A program made the translations under genes and the position numbers. The notes beneath the pieces were generated by a model. The model worked only from the letters and a program-made list of their open reading frames with translations, was not told the DNA's origin and did not search any database. Shown one piece after another: positions 1 to 10,692 of a stretch of 64,000 nt of DNA (positions are counted from its first letter, which is position 1; every line of letters begins with the position of its first letter). The stretch is from Marsupella aquatica (lineage: Eukaryota; Marchantiophyta): positions 23,746,001 to 23,810,000 of the forward strand of contig OZ316895.1 of the NCBI GenBank assembly GCA_973895155.1, read 5' to 3'.

Positions 1-149
1 AAGGGTGACTGTTAGATTCTGGCTATAGGGGCCTGTGATTAGGTGGGACACCTGCTAATGAGAAAGAAAAATACTAGCCAAGTTTTGCCAAAAATGGCCA
101 ATGCTTTTTGGGGAGCTGAAATTTGGCAATTTTTTGCCACTTAAGAAAA
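1..149. repeat. Dispersed element copy, cut by the window edge
   Basis: This stretch aligns by eye along its length with 31856-32005: shared blocks include TTAGATTCTGG, CCTGTGATTAGGTG, CTAATGA and the T/G-rich run before a short AT end. The 31.8 kb copy can be delimited as an insertion, so this is probably the same non-autonomous element, entering from left of the window. Its class is unknown. A third, weaker match lies near 26342-26412. Confidence 0.6.
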
Positions 150-498
150 CATCCCCGAACTCCCATGGACCACCTCTTTGCCAGCTAGCCAAAGGGCAAC
201 ACTCTTGCACACCTCTTTGCCAGCTATTCATCAGATGATCAGTAGCATTTGAATGGAGAGACGACAGCGCACTTACCATACCAACACCACCCGTTCCCCC
301 CTGCAACTCATCTTGCACAGGACTGCGGTGACTGTCCAAGCCACACTCCAACGTACCAGAAGCACTACTAAGGCTTGGCGCATACACAGGACTTTAACTG
401 AGCTTTCTCTGATGACTGACAGATCTGCGATGAGAAATCCTACCCCATGGGTTGTCATTTCTGATCGTTGATTTTAGAATTAAGTATAGCGCTCAAAG

Positions 499-572
499 TA
501 GGATCAACTGCTTAGAGAGACACAAGACTGAATGGTAGGATCAACTGCTTAGAGAGACACAAGACTGAATGG
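499..572. repeat. 37-bp perfect tandem duplication
   Basis: Two head-to-tail identical copies of a 37-bp unit (499-535 and 536-572) that starts TAGGATCAACTG. The unit is not a multiple of three and no coding frame is supported here. It looks like a recent local duplication. Confidence 0.9.
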
Positions 573-1216
573 GCTGACTTTCACCCCCTTGTGCATAAGA
601 GTCCAACTCTGATAGATACCATAGATGCTGGGGTGTGTGGACTACATCTGAAAATGTGGCTTAGCCAGTGGACTCACATTATGACTGTGAAATTGTGGTT
701 GATCTTGACCCACTCTCGGCCCAAGTTGAGTTAGTTGGTTCCCAGTTGACCGGTGGCTGTTTCGCTCCCTGCTATGGCGTTTGGGTGTCTCGTGCATGGG
801 TCCTCCGGATTTATCTGGCGTGTGTGTTGTGGCCCTTTGTGCTTGTTGTTCTCCGTGCAGCTGGTTTTTGCTGCGGTTTCTTTGAATGTCAATGTGTGCA
901 CCATCACTCCTTTAAAATAAAATTTAGAATAAAAACTCTTTGCCAGCTGGCAGCAAGACACAGACAAACTGAAGGAAAAACCTTGGTCAGGAGAAAATTG
1001 AAACGAAAGGCCAAACACCGTCCTTCCAGAAAGTGTGATGGTTCAGAATTTGAAGCATGGGATTGGAAGAATTCGGGCGGAAACCAACCGATGGCAGAGC
1101 AACAAGCAAGCACACTCTGTGGATTACGGCAATTCTCTGAAGCGGGAGCATCAAGAGGTATGGGAGCTGAGGATTTGGAGTTTGGACCAATCCGTGGGAA
1201 GAGAAGGACCAATCCG
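573..1216. other. No gene seen upstream of TAF13
   Basis: A 199-codon open frame (668-1267, +) crosses this stretch, but its composition changes abruptly, it matches no family I know and it runs into the repeats before TAF13. I read it as chance. A 22-bp duplication containing ACCAATCCGTGGGAAG lies at about 1185-1221. The distal TAF13 promoter probably lies here, but I see no clear TATA box. Confidence 0.4.
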
Positions 1217-1375
1217 TGGGAAGTTCTCTTAAGTAGGGCGTCGAGCGACTTGAAACGGAAGACGTGAACGACGTTCGAGGAATTTCTCTGCAGCAGGAGG
1301 GCACAGAGCGACTTGAAATGAGATCTTAAATTTGAGGAAGTTCTCTGCAGTGGAGCCCGAAGCGATTTGGGAGCT
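1217..1375. repeat. Three degenerate ~58-bp repeats in the TAF13 leader
   Basis: The block GAGGAAGTTCTCTGCAG recurs with changes at about 1217, 1277 and 1334, each time followed 20-30 bp later by a version of AGCGACTTGAAA. The period is 57-60 bp. The array ends about 85 bp before the TAF13 start codon, so it probably lies in the 5' UTR or core promoter. Confidence 0.7.
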
Positions 1376-1459
1376 CAGGGATTTTATGAATTTCTTCGAG
1401 GCGGAAGAGCACGACGGGGTTTTAGGTCGGAGGAAGGTGTCAAGCTCGTATAGTAAACA

Positions 1460-1888
1460 ATGGCAACGCCCTCGGCAGGAGCCAAAGAGGGTGGCACTGG
1501 CGGAGGGGGAGGGGGTGGGGGAAAAGGCTCGAAAGGTGCTGGAGCAGGAGGGCAGGCGTCGGAGACATCTTTGAAGCGGAAACGCGGACTCTTCAGTAAA
1601 GACCTCCGGTTCATGATGTATGGGTTTGGAGACGACCCTGATCCCATGCCAGAGACGGTGCTTCTAGTAGAGGACATACTGCTGGACTACATCACGGACA
1701 TGATCCACAAGGCACAAGAAGTGGCAGCCAGGAGAGGCAAGCTGACGACGGAAGACATCATGTTTCTGGTTCGTAAGGATTCCCGGAAGTTTGCTCGTGT
1801 AAAGGAGCTTCTGGCCATGAATGAGGAGCTGAAACGAGCGAGAAAGGCATTTGAGGTTGATGAAGATAAATTTGCTCTCGATGAGTGA
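1460..1888 (+). CDS. TAF13: TFIID subunit 13 (TAF13)
   Basis: A 142-residue, intronless frame. TAF13 is a histone-fold subunit of the general transcription factor TFIID in the nucleus and pairs with TAF11. Residues 1-35 are Gly/Ala/Lys-rich with a run of Gly. The conserved histone-fold region starts near residue 43 (GLFSKDLRFMMYGFGDD), continues through PMPETVLLVEDILLDYI and RRGKLTTEDIMFLVRKD, and ends with ELKRARKAFEVDE. This matches plant TAF13 in length and in the acidic C-terminal tail. The ATG at 1460 is chosen because it opens the frame right before the low-complexity N-terminus typical of plant TAF13. Directly after the TGA stop, degenerate copies of the C-terminal tail coding module follow (separate entry), so the length of the tail may differ between relatives. 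Confidence 0.93.
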   Translation: MATPSAGAKEGGTGGGGGGGGKGSKGAGAGGQASETSLKRKRGLFSKDLRFMMYGFGDDPDPMPETVLLVEDILLDYITDMIHKAQEVAARRGKLTTEDIMFLVRKDSRKFARVKELLAMNEELKRARKAFEVDEDKFALDE

Positions 1889-2104
1889 GAAGCATTTGAG
1901 GGTCAAGAGAGAGAAGGTCCCCATCGATGAATGACAGGATTTGAGCTGGATGAAGAGGAGTTTGCAATCGAGGAATTCAACTGTATAAACTGTAGTGCGA
2001 AATCGATGAGCGAAAATGATGTAAAGTGGATGGAGAGAAGGTTTCACTCGGCGACTAGGAACCATTAGAAGTGGACGGGGAGGAGTTTGCAATCTATGAA
2101 TTAG
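1844..2104 (+). repeat. Decaying tandem copies of the TAF13 C-terminal module
   Basis: The last coding stretch of TAF13 (about 1844-1888, peptide AFEVDEDKFALDE) reappears four more times past the stop: about 1892-1932 (one-base frame slip, ends ..VPIDE then stop), 1937-1980 (GFELDEEEFAIEE), 2028-2059 (KVDGEKVSLGD then stop) and 2062-2104 (PLEVDGEEFAIYE). The copies drift in frame and carry stops, yet each keeps the acidic pattern when read in its own best frame. They are most likely relics of a tandem expansion of the 3' end of the gene, now in the 3' UTR. Confidence 0.75.
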
Positions 2105-3987
2105 TACCCTAACGACGAAATGCTGTGTGGCGACTTGAAAATGTAGTGTGCATATCTTTAGATTGAACTTGAATCAGGTTACTGGCACATAGATTGTCGA
2201 CTCCAGGCGGCCAATTTGAAGACTTCAAACTGTCGATTTCTGGCATTAGAATGACCTCTTGAATGGCAAAGGTACAACTTGTTGAGCTGGCTACAACTGT
2301 TTCACTTCAAGCGCAGCTTTGCAACTTACAAATTGTGGTGCACCGTGCGGTAGTGTACCTAAGGATCAGGCCCAGCTGTGAATGTTTGTAGACTACTCTT
2401 GATGCATTTGAGTGGGGCGAGTCCAGTGAATGATTGGTTTTGACAAGTTCTTCGTGGCAGAATCCAACGTTCAGCCTTTCTCTCTATGTTCAACTGTAGG
2501 TTCAATTCACACTCTGTCCCTCTCTCCCTGTCCAAACACCACTACTACTCCCTATTTGCCAACCCACAATGTTTGTTCACACTTGTGGCACTTACTCTTC
2601 AGTTTCTTTTTGTGACTTGTCTCTCCCGCTCTTGCCATCTGGTCCTTTCCGACCCATGCGCTGATTTTGATCTGTGAGCTACCATTAATTCACCCTTTCT
2701 CCGTGACTGTCTTTAATTGTTCATTCATTCGTTCTCTCTTTACAGATTCTAAATTCGTAATATTCTTTCTGTTCTCTCTTCGCTTTCATGAGGAGAAGAG
2801 AAATTTTCTTAGATAAAATCACAAGGAACAGTCGTTTAGGGTTCAGAAGTCGAGACTTGAAAGTTAATTGTGCGATAAATAAAACAAACAACATTGGCTC
2901 GTCATTGTTATTGAAGGATCTTGTAACAGAGTTCACCTTACTGTAAGCGAGGATAGACATTCCTCTCAAATGCCACTCTTGTTCTTCTGTCCGTCTGGTA
3001 GGCTGTTGTTTTCGGTCTGTCGATTCAACTTTGTATATGCAGTGTTAATCACATGACACGCCCTCAACATTTCGTCCTCACTCTTCACTTTGCAAATTCA
3101 GACATCGTGATCTATTGGGTCTGAGGATTTCAGGTGTGGAAATCTCCTGTTTAGGATTTGTACTGATGACTGAGGCTCGTCTATCGAAATTGCTAGCCAA
3201 TTTTTGGCAATTGTGCGTATGACTCATTTAATTACCACTTTTCCACTTCCTAACAGGCTTGCACTCGTCCACTGTTGTCATCGGAAGGACTGTTATGTAA
3301 TACACTACAAGAATAACAGTGTCATCATCATGAACATCAAGATGGCCTTATTTAACAAGGCCTTATGAACAGTTCTTTCAATGGCTCGATACCGGAGTAG
3401 CCTAGTCCATTGCCATCATCGAGACGCGAGTCCTTACTAGGCTACCCCCACATACTGGAAATGGCTTCCGCCAAATACTGGACGAAGTTGCTTAACTAGC
3501 CGAAACTAATGACTTATTTACCCCCTTCAATCAATCACGCCTAGGAGCATATTCTAACTATGTTCTCTGTTTAGATGAGCAGCATATTCTAATTATGGTT
3601 TCTGCTTTAGGCATCTGATTAATTGTAAGGGGACAATGTAGTATTGAGATTAATGTTGGGGGTAGGCTGGTAATATCATGGGCTTCTTGGGGTAGGTTTA
3701 AAATTGTTAAAGAATATCAAAGCATACAAGTGATCAGTTTATCCTAAACGTCTGGTGGTATCGGTATTGCATTTTGTCTCTAAATGACTTGTTTGGCTGC
3801 CACGTGGTGTGGCGCAGGGCACAATATCTTCCTCGTGTTTTCTCTGCACCCCTACTCCCTTCTGGTCCTCTGGGCTTTGGCCCCCCTTGTGGGCTGCAGG
3901 TTCAATGTATGCTAGTCAAGAATTTCGTTTAATCTTCCAAGAAAAAATGTACATTGTTCTTATAGAAATTTGTGAAAGTTTGATGCT
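2105..3987. other. Intergenic, no gene recognised
   Basis: This is the TAF13 3' flank. It contains a C/T-rich tract at about 2470-2700. Short open frames match nothing I know and have no splice or family support. Confidence 0.4.
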
Positions 3988-4160
3988 CAGTAGGGCTTTT
4001 ATTCTTGTGCTGCTGCTGTAGGGACTGCGAGACTTTTTGGCTGGTTGATCCTCCTGGGGTTTTTCTTGGCTTCTCCCCCTTATTGGGTCTCTGGACTGGC
4101 CTCAAAGATCCTGTCTCCTCTTTTGGAGTTTTTTCTATTTGGCAGTGTAATATATATATA
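3988..4160 (+). repeat. Dispersed T-rich repeat, copy 1 of 3
   Basis: Starts with TAGGGCTTTTATTCTTGTGC and continues through a G/T/C-rich segment to a TGTAATATATA end. The same order of blocks is seen at about 14015-14165 and 27168-27340. The A/T end is compatible with the 3' tail of a non-LTR retrotransposon, but no coding remnant is seen, so the class is open. Confidence 0.5.
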
Positions 4161-4260
4161 AAAACCCATCACATTATATTCTTTACAAAAAATGAATAAA
4201 AACCCGTTACATTACATTCTCTACACAAAGAGAATCCAATGGAAAGTGGATATATATAAA

Positions 4261-4383
4261 ACTGGGATTTAATAGAATGCCATTTGTTTTTGGTATAATA
4301 CATACCTTGTCATCTATTTTTTTTCTATTTATCACTATGCCACTCTTTTTGTTTGTGAGTAAAAACAATTGACCTTGGTTAGG
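4261..4383 (+). repeat. Dispersed copy of the 12.24-kb foldback flank
   Basis: Aligns with 12241-12357: shared landmarks are GGGATT, GCCATTTGTTTTTG versus GCCATTAGTTTTTG, TTTTCTATTTATCAC(T/A)ATGCCA and the final (A/C)TTAGGTTAG-like block. The copy stops where the inverted-repeat part of the 12-kb element continues, so it may be a truncated relative. Confidence 0.6.
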
Positions 4384-5995
4384 TATCAGGATTTTATCTC
4401 AAGACATTTAACTCCAAGTTTTTTACTAAACTATTTTACATGCAATAACCTACCTCACCCTGTGGATAAATCAAGTTTTTGACATTTTTAAGGGATCCTA
4501 CTATTGAGGGCTTCAAAGATACAAGGGAAACTTAAAAAGTTTCAAATGCTTGATAGTTTAATTAATATTACTAATCTATATGATATTTATTAAGTATAGT
4601 ACATCTAATTTTGCATACAATCTCATTACACCTTACAAATTATATACTCAAGTATCAAGTATTTTGCTTGAGTAGATCATTTGTAAGGTATTTAACATGA
4701 TACCAATGTCCGGATTACTGGGTAGCAGGCAACCAGTTACGGGGCTAATCAATGCTAATCTCATGATTAGCCTCAATCTTGAGGTTTGTCCTCACCTTAC
4801 AAATTATAGACTTCAGAGTGCCCTGGCAATGCACAGCTGCTGTTGCAGGAGGGGTAACATTTGCCCTCTCTCCATAGAGGGCATGCATCCGTTTGAAGTT
4901 AGGCATATCTTATCTAGCTTATCTCAAGGATATACCAGCCCTTAGCTCTGACATTGAAAGACCAGCGCCTGGATCATTTTTCATGCATGGCCAGAGCCTT
5001 GTATTTTTTGACATAACAATTGAACCTTTTGCCAAGGTTCTCTCCTGTGTTTTGGGAGCCCTTGGTCATGGAGAACAACCAGCATGAGTTGAAAACCATC
5101 TCCTTGAAGGATGTCTTGTCCCGACAGAAACCTACAAGAGGAGCCATTCAACATGGCAAAATTGTCTAGATTTTCAAGCCATTTGACGAACTTACTCAAG
5201 TGCTCTGCAGTGAGCTTGGACAAACCTCCACAAACCTTCCTCAATTGAGAGGCCACCATATTTGGTCCAAGGTCTGTCACTTGCAAATCAGGAACCACTG
5301 GACTCTGTGAGTTGAGGCGCGAGAAAGGGACAATTCTCTGCACACAAAGTTGGTGCACTCAAAAACAAGTGAATAAATTCAAATTGACACTGAGCACGCA
5401 TTGCTTAACCAGGGCTAAACCCACGGTCAGGAGGGCTACTGGCCATCTGAAAGTCCCTGCCCCCTCCCCTCCCCCTTCTGCATGCCCGAAAAGCAGGACT
5501 TGGTAGTAATCTTGGTGTGGGCACGTTTCTTGGGGGGTCACATGCCCGGACTACTGTCGCGCCCTTGAACCTTGAGACGCCCTATGCCTTTGGTATCCTG
5601 TTTCCCAGGAAGGCCGTTTGTTTTTTGCAGTCATGCATATATACCATAACATTAGATTCTCCACACAAAGTATGTATCACTGTGCCAAAGCCAAACGACA
5701 AAAACACCCAACAAGGAGGACACATGGTCCCAAAGACAAAGTACCCAATAAAGGTGGTCCCAAAGACAAAGTACCCAATAAAGGAGAGGGAAGGGAAAAA
5801 GGCCCCAAGAAAGCCGAGGTGGTCCAACAAAGAGTATCCAAGGGACCCATAATCCAGATGGATAAAGAAAGAGTCCGCCCAACTATCCGCCAGCGGGTTT
5901 CGATCCCAGAGCCAGTGAGCCACCATCGTCCGTCGCGACGCCAGCCCCTGCTCGGCGCCCCTCGGCGCCCCTTTCTGCACAGCTAATTCCCGTTC
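4384..5995. other. Intergenic with a weak minus-strand frame and a 30-bp duplication
   Basis: A 125-codon minus frame at 4981-5358 has balanced, protein-like composition (LRKVCGGLSKLTAEHLSK) but no family that I recognise; it could be a gene fragment. A perfect 30-bp tandem duplication lies at about 5726-5785 within a Lys/Pro-rich plus frame. No complete gene is supported. Confidence 0.3.
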
Positions 5996-6028
5996 GTACA
6001 GTACCAGCGGCTCTTCGAGGTACTGTAC
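5996..6028. repeat. Perfect 10-bp inverted repeat rich in GTAC
   Basis: GTACAGTACC at 5996-6005 pairs exactly with GGTACTGTAC at 6019-6028 across a 13-base loop. It holds four GTAC cores, the motif bound by SPL-type plant transcription factors, so it may be regulatory; that is inference. Confidence 0.6.
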
Positions 6029-8885
6029 CTGAGCTCCACGCATATACGTTCGCGGGTTCGAAACTGGTCGAGGTACAAATGCACGAAGGACAGAAACTGA
6101 CCGCGCAAAATTCACGCCACTATGCAGAAAAACGGTTCCGGCAACTCGTCGACGAGCTCTAAACATGGCGATGTCTGGAAACCACAGTCACGGAGAAAAT
6201 CCTGTTCTGAAATCGGCTATGGCAGACTGCGGTTCTCGTCAGTAGCGCGGAGTAATGGATGGCGCATAAAGCTGTCGGTGCTGAAGAATTCGGCGATGGA
6301 TGGTTGTGGATTTTGCATGGCGGGCTGTTACCGTGGCCATGGTGGATTGCGATTGTGGCGTCCTGTATTGCTAAGCTAAGGGAGATCAGATCATTTACTC
6401 GTCGATTCAATCGATCGGCGTCTGACGAGAAACGAGAAAGCTATCGATCGATAGTTTCGCTTTTCACCGGCTCAATTGAAAGGAGCAGTACCTCCTCTGT
6501 GCTGCTCTGCGCTGGTTGATCGTGCGTTTCTGTAGACAGACAAAGACCGACGAAGGGACAGGAAGGAAGAGTGATCTGAGTTCACTGCGTTTCTCAAGTC
6601 GGACGAAGAGAGATCAAGAGAGGAAAAGCAGAGGACCTGAATTAGGTCGGTTTAAGCTGTGATCAGAACAAATAGCTCAGATTAGCTCCGAACGATCATC
6701 CAGGATATACTCCGATTAACGGTGGTTCAGCAGCGAAAGAAGGAACCAGGAAGGAGAAAGTAAACTGGCTGACGTCCTCCTCGCTGGCTGATGCCTTCAT
6801 GCCTCCCCTGCGTGCTTGCTGCCTGCCATGCACTACTACATCGTGACTAAAGCAACAGCACGTACCTACTCGATTCTGCCAATTGCTACAGCCTGTGGCT
6901 GAAAAAGCTGTCATGGTCCTGCCCTGCAATCCCTGCCGTAGCCTGTCTATAACACAATTAAAGGGGCAGTACCGGTACCTACGAGATTGTCTGATTGTGG
7001 GATGTCAGACGGGAAGACAGAGGCTGATCCGAGACTGTGCCGTAGAATAAGAATATGATCCTGACCGAAGTCCTCTCTTCAGCACTGATTTCAATGTGAT
7101 CGGCGGGAGACCAGCACAAGCAGAAGCGGAGGGGATGGAGACAAATAATAAAGTGGTTGCCAGTTGAGCCTTCAAAACGAAAGCTACACGCTACTATCGC
7201 TGGCTGGCTGGCTGGCTGGCGGCCTCAACTAACTTGGATTGCCTTGACATTTCTTTAGGTCCCTTTGCTTCGACTTACTCCGACGTACTCCCTTCCTTTT
7301 GGCTTACTTTGTGTTAGTTTACATTCCATTTCTATGACTTACTTTCCTTTATTTGCTTTTCTTCATTTGCTTTGCTGAACTCGCCGCGATTTTCTACAAT
7401 AGCTCGCCTCCGAGTCGAGCTCCGTCTGTCAAGCAAACCATGCCAACCAGCTTTACCGCACTCGAAGGGAAGGGAAAGGAAAGGGCAGATACGTTAATTC
7501 CAAGAGAGCAGGCGATCGACTAGTCATTCACATTCGAAGGTGCAGTGCAGAAATGGGACCACGTCATAATCAGCATGATGCAAGATAGAGCTCGGCTGGA
7601 GAGATACAGACATGCGGTAGACACGCAGTAGATACAAAGATATAGATCGAGAGCGAGTAGGTGCAGCGGCGTGTTTATTCACCGGATCCAAAGTTTGCTC
7701 CCTGGCGCACCATGCACTAGGATTTTGTACATGCACGCTGATTGTCCATTCATCGTGTCATTTATTGACGATCGACCTGCAGTGTGTATTGACTGATCCT
7801 GACGGTATCTAGCTCTTCAGAGGCATTAGAGCGCTCTGAATTACATGGCATTGCATATCGTGGCCCATGCCAGACTGAGCGCTCGTAGTTATTAAATGAT
7901 GAGATTCATGTAGTTTATTTCGAAGGTAGGTAGATGACCTGGTACAGTCGGTATATACAACTTTGTTTTCATAGAACCCCGTCTAGTCCACGATTCAGTC
8001 TCGGAAATGCTGTTTTGGCCGACGAAGAGAAGCTGTATCATTCATAGCTACGTGCAAGTAGGTAGCTTTGAGACGAATTGTGCGGGGACTTATGTTCTTT
8101 GTGTGGCCTAGTTGCTGAATTGCTCCATTTGGCATCGGAGCGTCACTTCCTGATCGAATAGACGCGGCATGGTGCACGGGATCGGCAAGCTTTGGTTTGG
8201 TTGGCAATGACAAAAGTCTAGAACCAGTTTGGATCCAGAAAGTGTCTGGACTTTATGATTTCAAGAGCTTTAAGCTATCATCTGCGTCGAGTTGGACAGC
8301 AGCAATCCCAACATCGATCGCTTGCGATATGATATATTCATTTGGAGCGGCACTCTTAGCATCGATGTTCTGCCTTCATCTAGGATGATGATCAACTTGT
8401 ATCCCTGGCCAGCAGAAGGTCTTAAGATGTTGAAAGGATTCGAAGTGTCTTCCTGATTCCCTTTGGCTCATCACGGTTTTCGATACTAGAGCCGGTATTA
8501 GAGGTGGTGAAATTCACCCAGCTGCCGGTGGAGTTAGAGCTGGGAGTGAGGCGGTCTTATTAGCAGGACTCCTAGAGTATCCGATTGTGACTGCAAAGCT
8601 TTCTTTGTACGTAACGTGCAGCTCAGTGCCCTCAGGAAAATCTCATGGCGAGGCCAAGGCGGGGGCCAAGGTCCAGTTGATGCACTTAGTCTAGTATTTC
8701 TGTGTGCTGCAGCCATTATTTGAACTTTTCTCTGGATCGAGGTTAAAGTGTTTATCTGAACAAGAGGAAGCTTATTGGCACAATGCGAATCCTCCGTTGA
8801 AGATTAATACCCTCGCTCAATTTCTGTTTGGAATTTTCTGTAGTAAGCAATTAAGTGCTCAAAATTTTGAGGACGGATTCTTATC
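6029..8885. other. Intergenic and SAUR upstream region
   Basis: No coding family is recognised. Visible items are a 10-bp palindrome GTACCGGTAC at 6969-6978, a (TGGC)n microsatellite at about 7200-7222 and many short open frames on both strands that match nothing. The last few hundred bases should contain the SAUR promoter and 5' UTR, but I cannot fix a transcription start. Confidence 0.4.
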
Positions 8886-9416
8886 ATGCCGTCGTCTTGG
8901 TTGATGAATTTGGCGTCGTTTGCAAAAGGAAGAATCAAAAGATCTTCACAGAAGCAAATAACCTATACTTATACTGTGGACACCAGTCGGAGACGAGGCT
9001 CATCTCGGTCGCGATTACAGTCCTCTTCCCCCGGAGGAACGCCAAGCTCTCGGGACAGCAGCAGCGGATCGGATTCAGCCAGACTTCCCAACGAGATTCG
9101 GCCGGGGTATGTCATCGTTTACGTCGGCAGTGAACGGAAGAGATTCATCGTCTCCACCAGCATTTTGAGCCATCCTCTCTTCATGCTCGTGCTGGAAAAG
9201 CTGGACAGTGGTGACGTCCTTGACGATCACCGGCCGTTCCGAGACGATGACGAAACGGGCGGCATCCTTCTCTCCTGCAATACGGAGTTCCTGCATCGAC
9301 TTCTCTTTTTGATCGACAGCGGGGGAGATCATAATCAGGAAATGCGATGGGATGAGCTGAAAACGTATTTGGAAGGCGATGGTTATTGCCACTTTGCTGG
9401 TCCCACCCGGCAATGA
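8886..9416 (+). CDS. SAUR family protein (small auxin-up RNA)
   Basis: A 176-residue, intronless frame, as usual for SAUR genes. The SAUR core is recognisable from residue 73: PGYVIVYVGSERKRFIVS, then the helix SILSHPLFMLVLEKL (93-107) and, after an insert, GGILLSCNTEFLHRLLFLID (125-144). SAURs are auxin-induced regulators of cell expansion; those studied inhibit PP2C.D phosphatases at the plasma membrane. Odd points: the N-terminal region (residues 18-66) is Ser/Arg-rich with no known domain, and the segment between the two core halves holds an acidic insert (residues 108-124) in place of the usual FGF-containing stretch. Start: the ATG at 8886 is the first in frame. It is the only SAUR in the window, not part of a cluster. 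Confidence 0.85.
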   Translation: MPSSWLMNLASFAKGRIKRSSQKQITYTYTVDTSRRRGSSRSRLQSSSPGGTPSSRDSSSGSDSARLPNEIRPGYVIVYVGSERKRFIVSTSILSHPLFMLVLEKLDSGDVLDDHRPFRDDDETGGILLSCNTEFLHRLLFLIDSGGDHNQEMRWDELKTYLEGDGYCHFAGPTRQ

Positions 9417-9465
9417 GGCCGAGCGACCACTCACGAACCCCGATCAGAATTTCTGAGATGATCAT

Positions 9466-9488
9466 GCTGCATAGTATAATTATGCAGC
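9466..9488 (+). other. Hairpin in the SAUR 3' flank
   Basis: GCTGCATA (9466-9473) and TATGCAGC (9481-9488) are exact reverse complements around a 7-base loop, 50 bp after the SAUR stop. It could fold in the 3' UTR; no function is known. Confidence 0.45.
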
Positions 9489-9937
9489 TTGGAACTAATC
9501 CGCCAATGCGAGTTGGAGGACTGATAGCATTTATAGCCGTGCTCATTCTTTCATTTGGTATTCGATTGGCTCCACTCTGACTGAGAGCAATGGAAATTTT
9601 ACAGGCTGCACTCAATTCATTTCTTCGTAGATGGATCGCTTCTCTGCAATGTTACGGATCAATGGCTACAGTACCTAACGAGCGTTATGACGAGCAGCGA
9701 ATGCCGGTGTTGGCAATCCCGTAACGAATCAGCCTTATTTGGAGCAAGATCTTGATATGTATCTGTCGGCACACGACAGGTTTATCGATCCCTAGGAGAT
9801 ACTAAATACTGCATTGGGTTGAAGATGATCATAGAGTTGCAATTGAACAAGGTAGTCGTAGGGTTGGGGTTAAAAAATGTAAAGTAGCAAGGCGATTTCT
9901 CATGTCGTCCATCGATATCATCCTTTTTAATAGGTCC

Positions 9938-9961
9938 GGTACATGTTACGTAACATGTACC
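9938..9961. promoter_or_regulatory. Perfect 24-bp palindrome with TTACGTAA centre
   Basis: The half-site GGTACATGTTAC is followed at once by its exact reverse complement with no spacer. The centre contains ACGT (bZIP core, TTACGTAA type) and each arm contains a GTAC core. A TATA box follows 51 bp downstream. A regulatory site is inferred from symmetry and position only. Confidence 0.6.
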
Positions 9962-10011
9962 GTAGTACCTCAGCAAGCGCTTTTGTACCGATCAATTCAG
10001 AATTTCAGATG

Positions 10012-10019
10012 TATATATA
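10012..10019 (+). promoter_or_regulatory. TATA box downstream of the palindrome
   Basis: GTATATATAGG at 10011-10021 is a good plant TATA match on the plus strand. Together with the palindrome it looks like a core promoter, yet no recognised protein frame follows; the transcript would run into the tandem duplications at 10.5-10.9 kb. Confidence 0.4.
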
Positions 10020-10522
10020 GGAGCCCAGTGGAGCATGTTTCCGAATCAGAAGTGCTACATGCAAGCTCTGTTGTGCATCCGTGTTCATTTCTCTGGCTGA
10101 ATCAGGACCACTTGCAAACATTAAAGGCTACGAAAGAGCCTTCAGTTGGAACGTCTTTCGGTAGTCATGTGTTGGTTTCAATTCCAGATCTTCTCTCCAG
10201 AGTCCATACGACTCTTCGATGCCGACTCGATACGTGTGTCTCCGTTCCTCCATCCGTCCCTTCGACTTCAGTCAATTTCAAGTCATTAAATTCTCCTTTA
10301 ACAGTAGCACATTTGCGTGGCACGCCTTTAAAGAGCCCCTCGCTTCAACTGCGACTCGGTACATTTAGCCCTCCAAAGACAACAACTCGTGCTCGTAGAA
10401 TTACGTATTCAATTTTCAGATCCTGTCTGGCTGCCTTCCTCAGCTTGTTCGATAAATCCGGCTGTCCGTCGCAGAATCTCCGATCATCAATGTCAGCAGA
10501 CGCTATGTAGAAAACTTACAGC

Positions 10523-10692
10523 ACTCCGCGTTCAATCCTGTCTCCATGGCCCAATGTCGTCCTCAGCTCGTCTACGTTCTCAGTATGTTCCCCACTCAGA
10601 GTCTCAGATCATTACTCCACGTTCAATCCTGTCTCCATGGCCCTCTGTCGTCCTCAGCTCGTCTACGTTCTCAGTATGTTCCCCACTCAGAT
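10523..10692. repeat. 91-bp tandem duplication
   Basis: Copies at 10523-10602 and 10614-10692 are nearly identical, differing in a few bases (for example CCCAATG versus CCCTCTG). Not a multiple of three. Confidence 0.9.

Noticed and set aside
668-1267. 199-codon plus frame upstream of TAF13
   Set aside because: No family resemblance, patchy composition, and it runs through the leader repeats of TAF13.
6040-6070. GGGTTCGAAACT as a tRNA B box
   Set aside because: No A box at a suitable distance on the same strand and no cloverleaf, so no tRNA or SINE is called.
5582-6166. 194-codon minus frame
   Set aside because: Overlaps an open plus frame over a 30-bp duplication; its long hydrophobic tail (FIGYFVFGT twice) comes from the duplication. 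No family recognised.
9902-10510. 202-codon plus frame at the palindrome
   Set aside because: It begins upstream of the TATA box that would drive it, includes the palindrome itself and matches nothing known.
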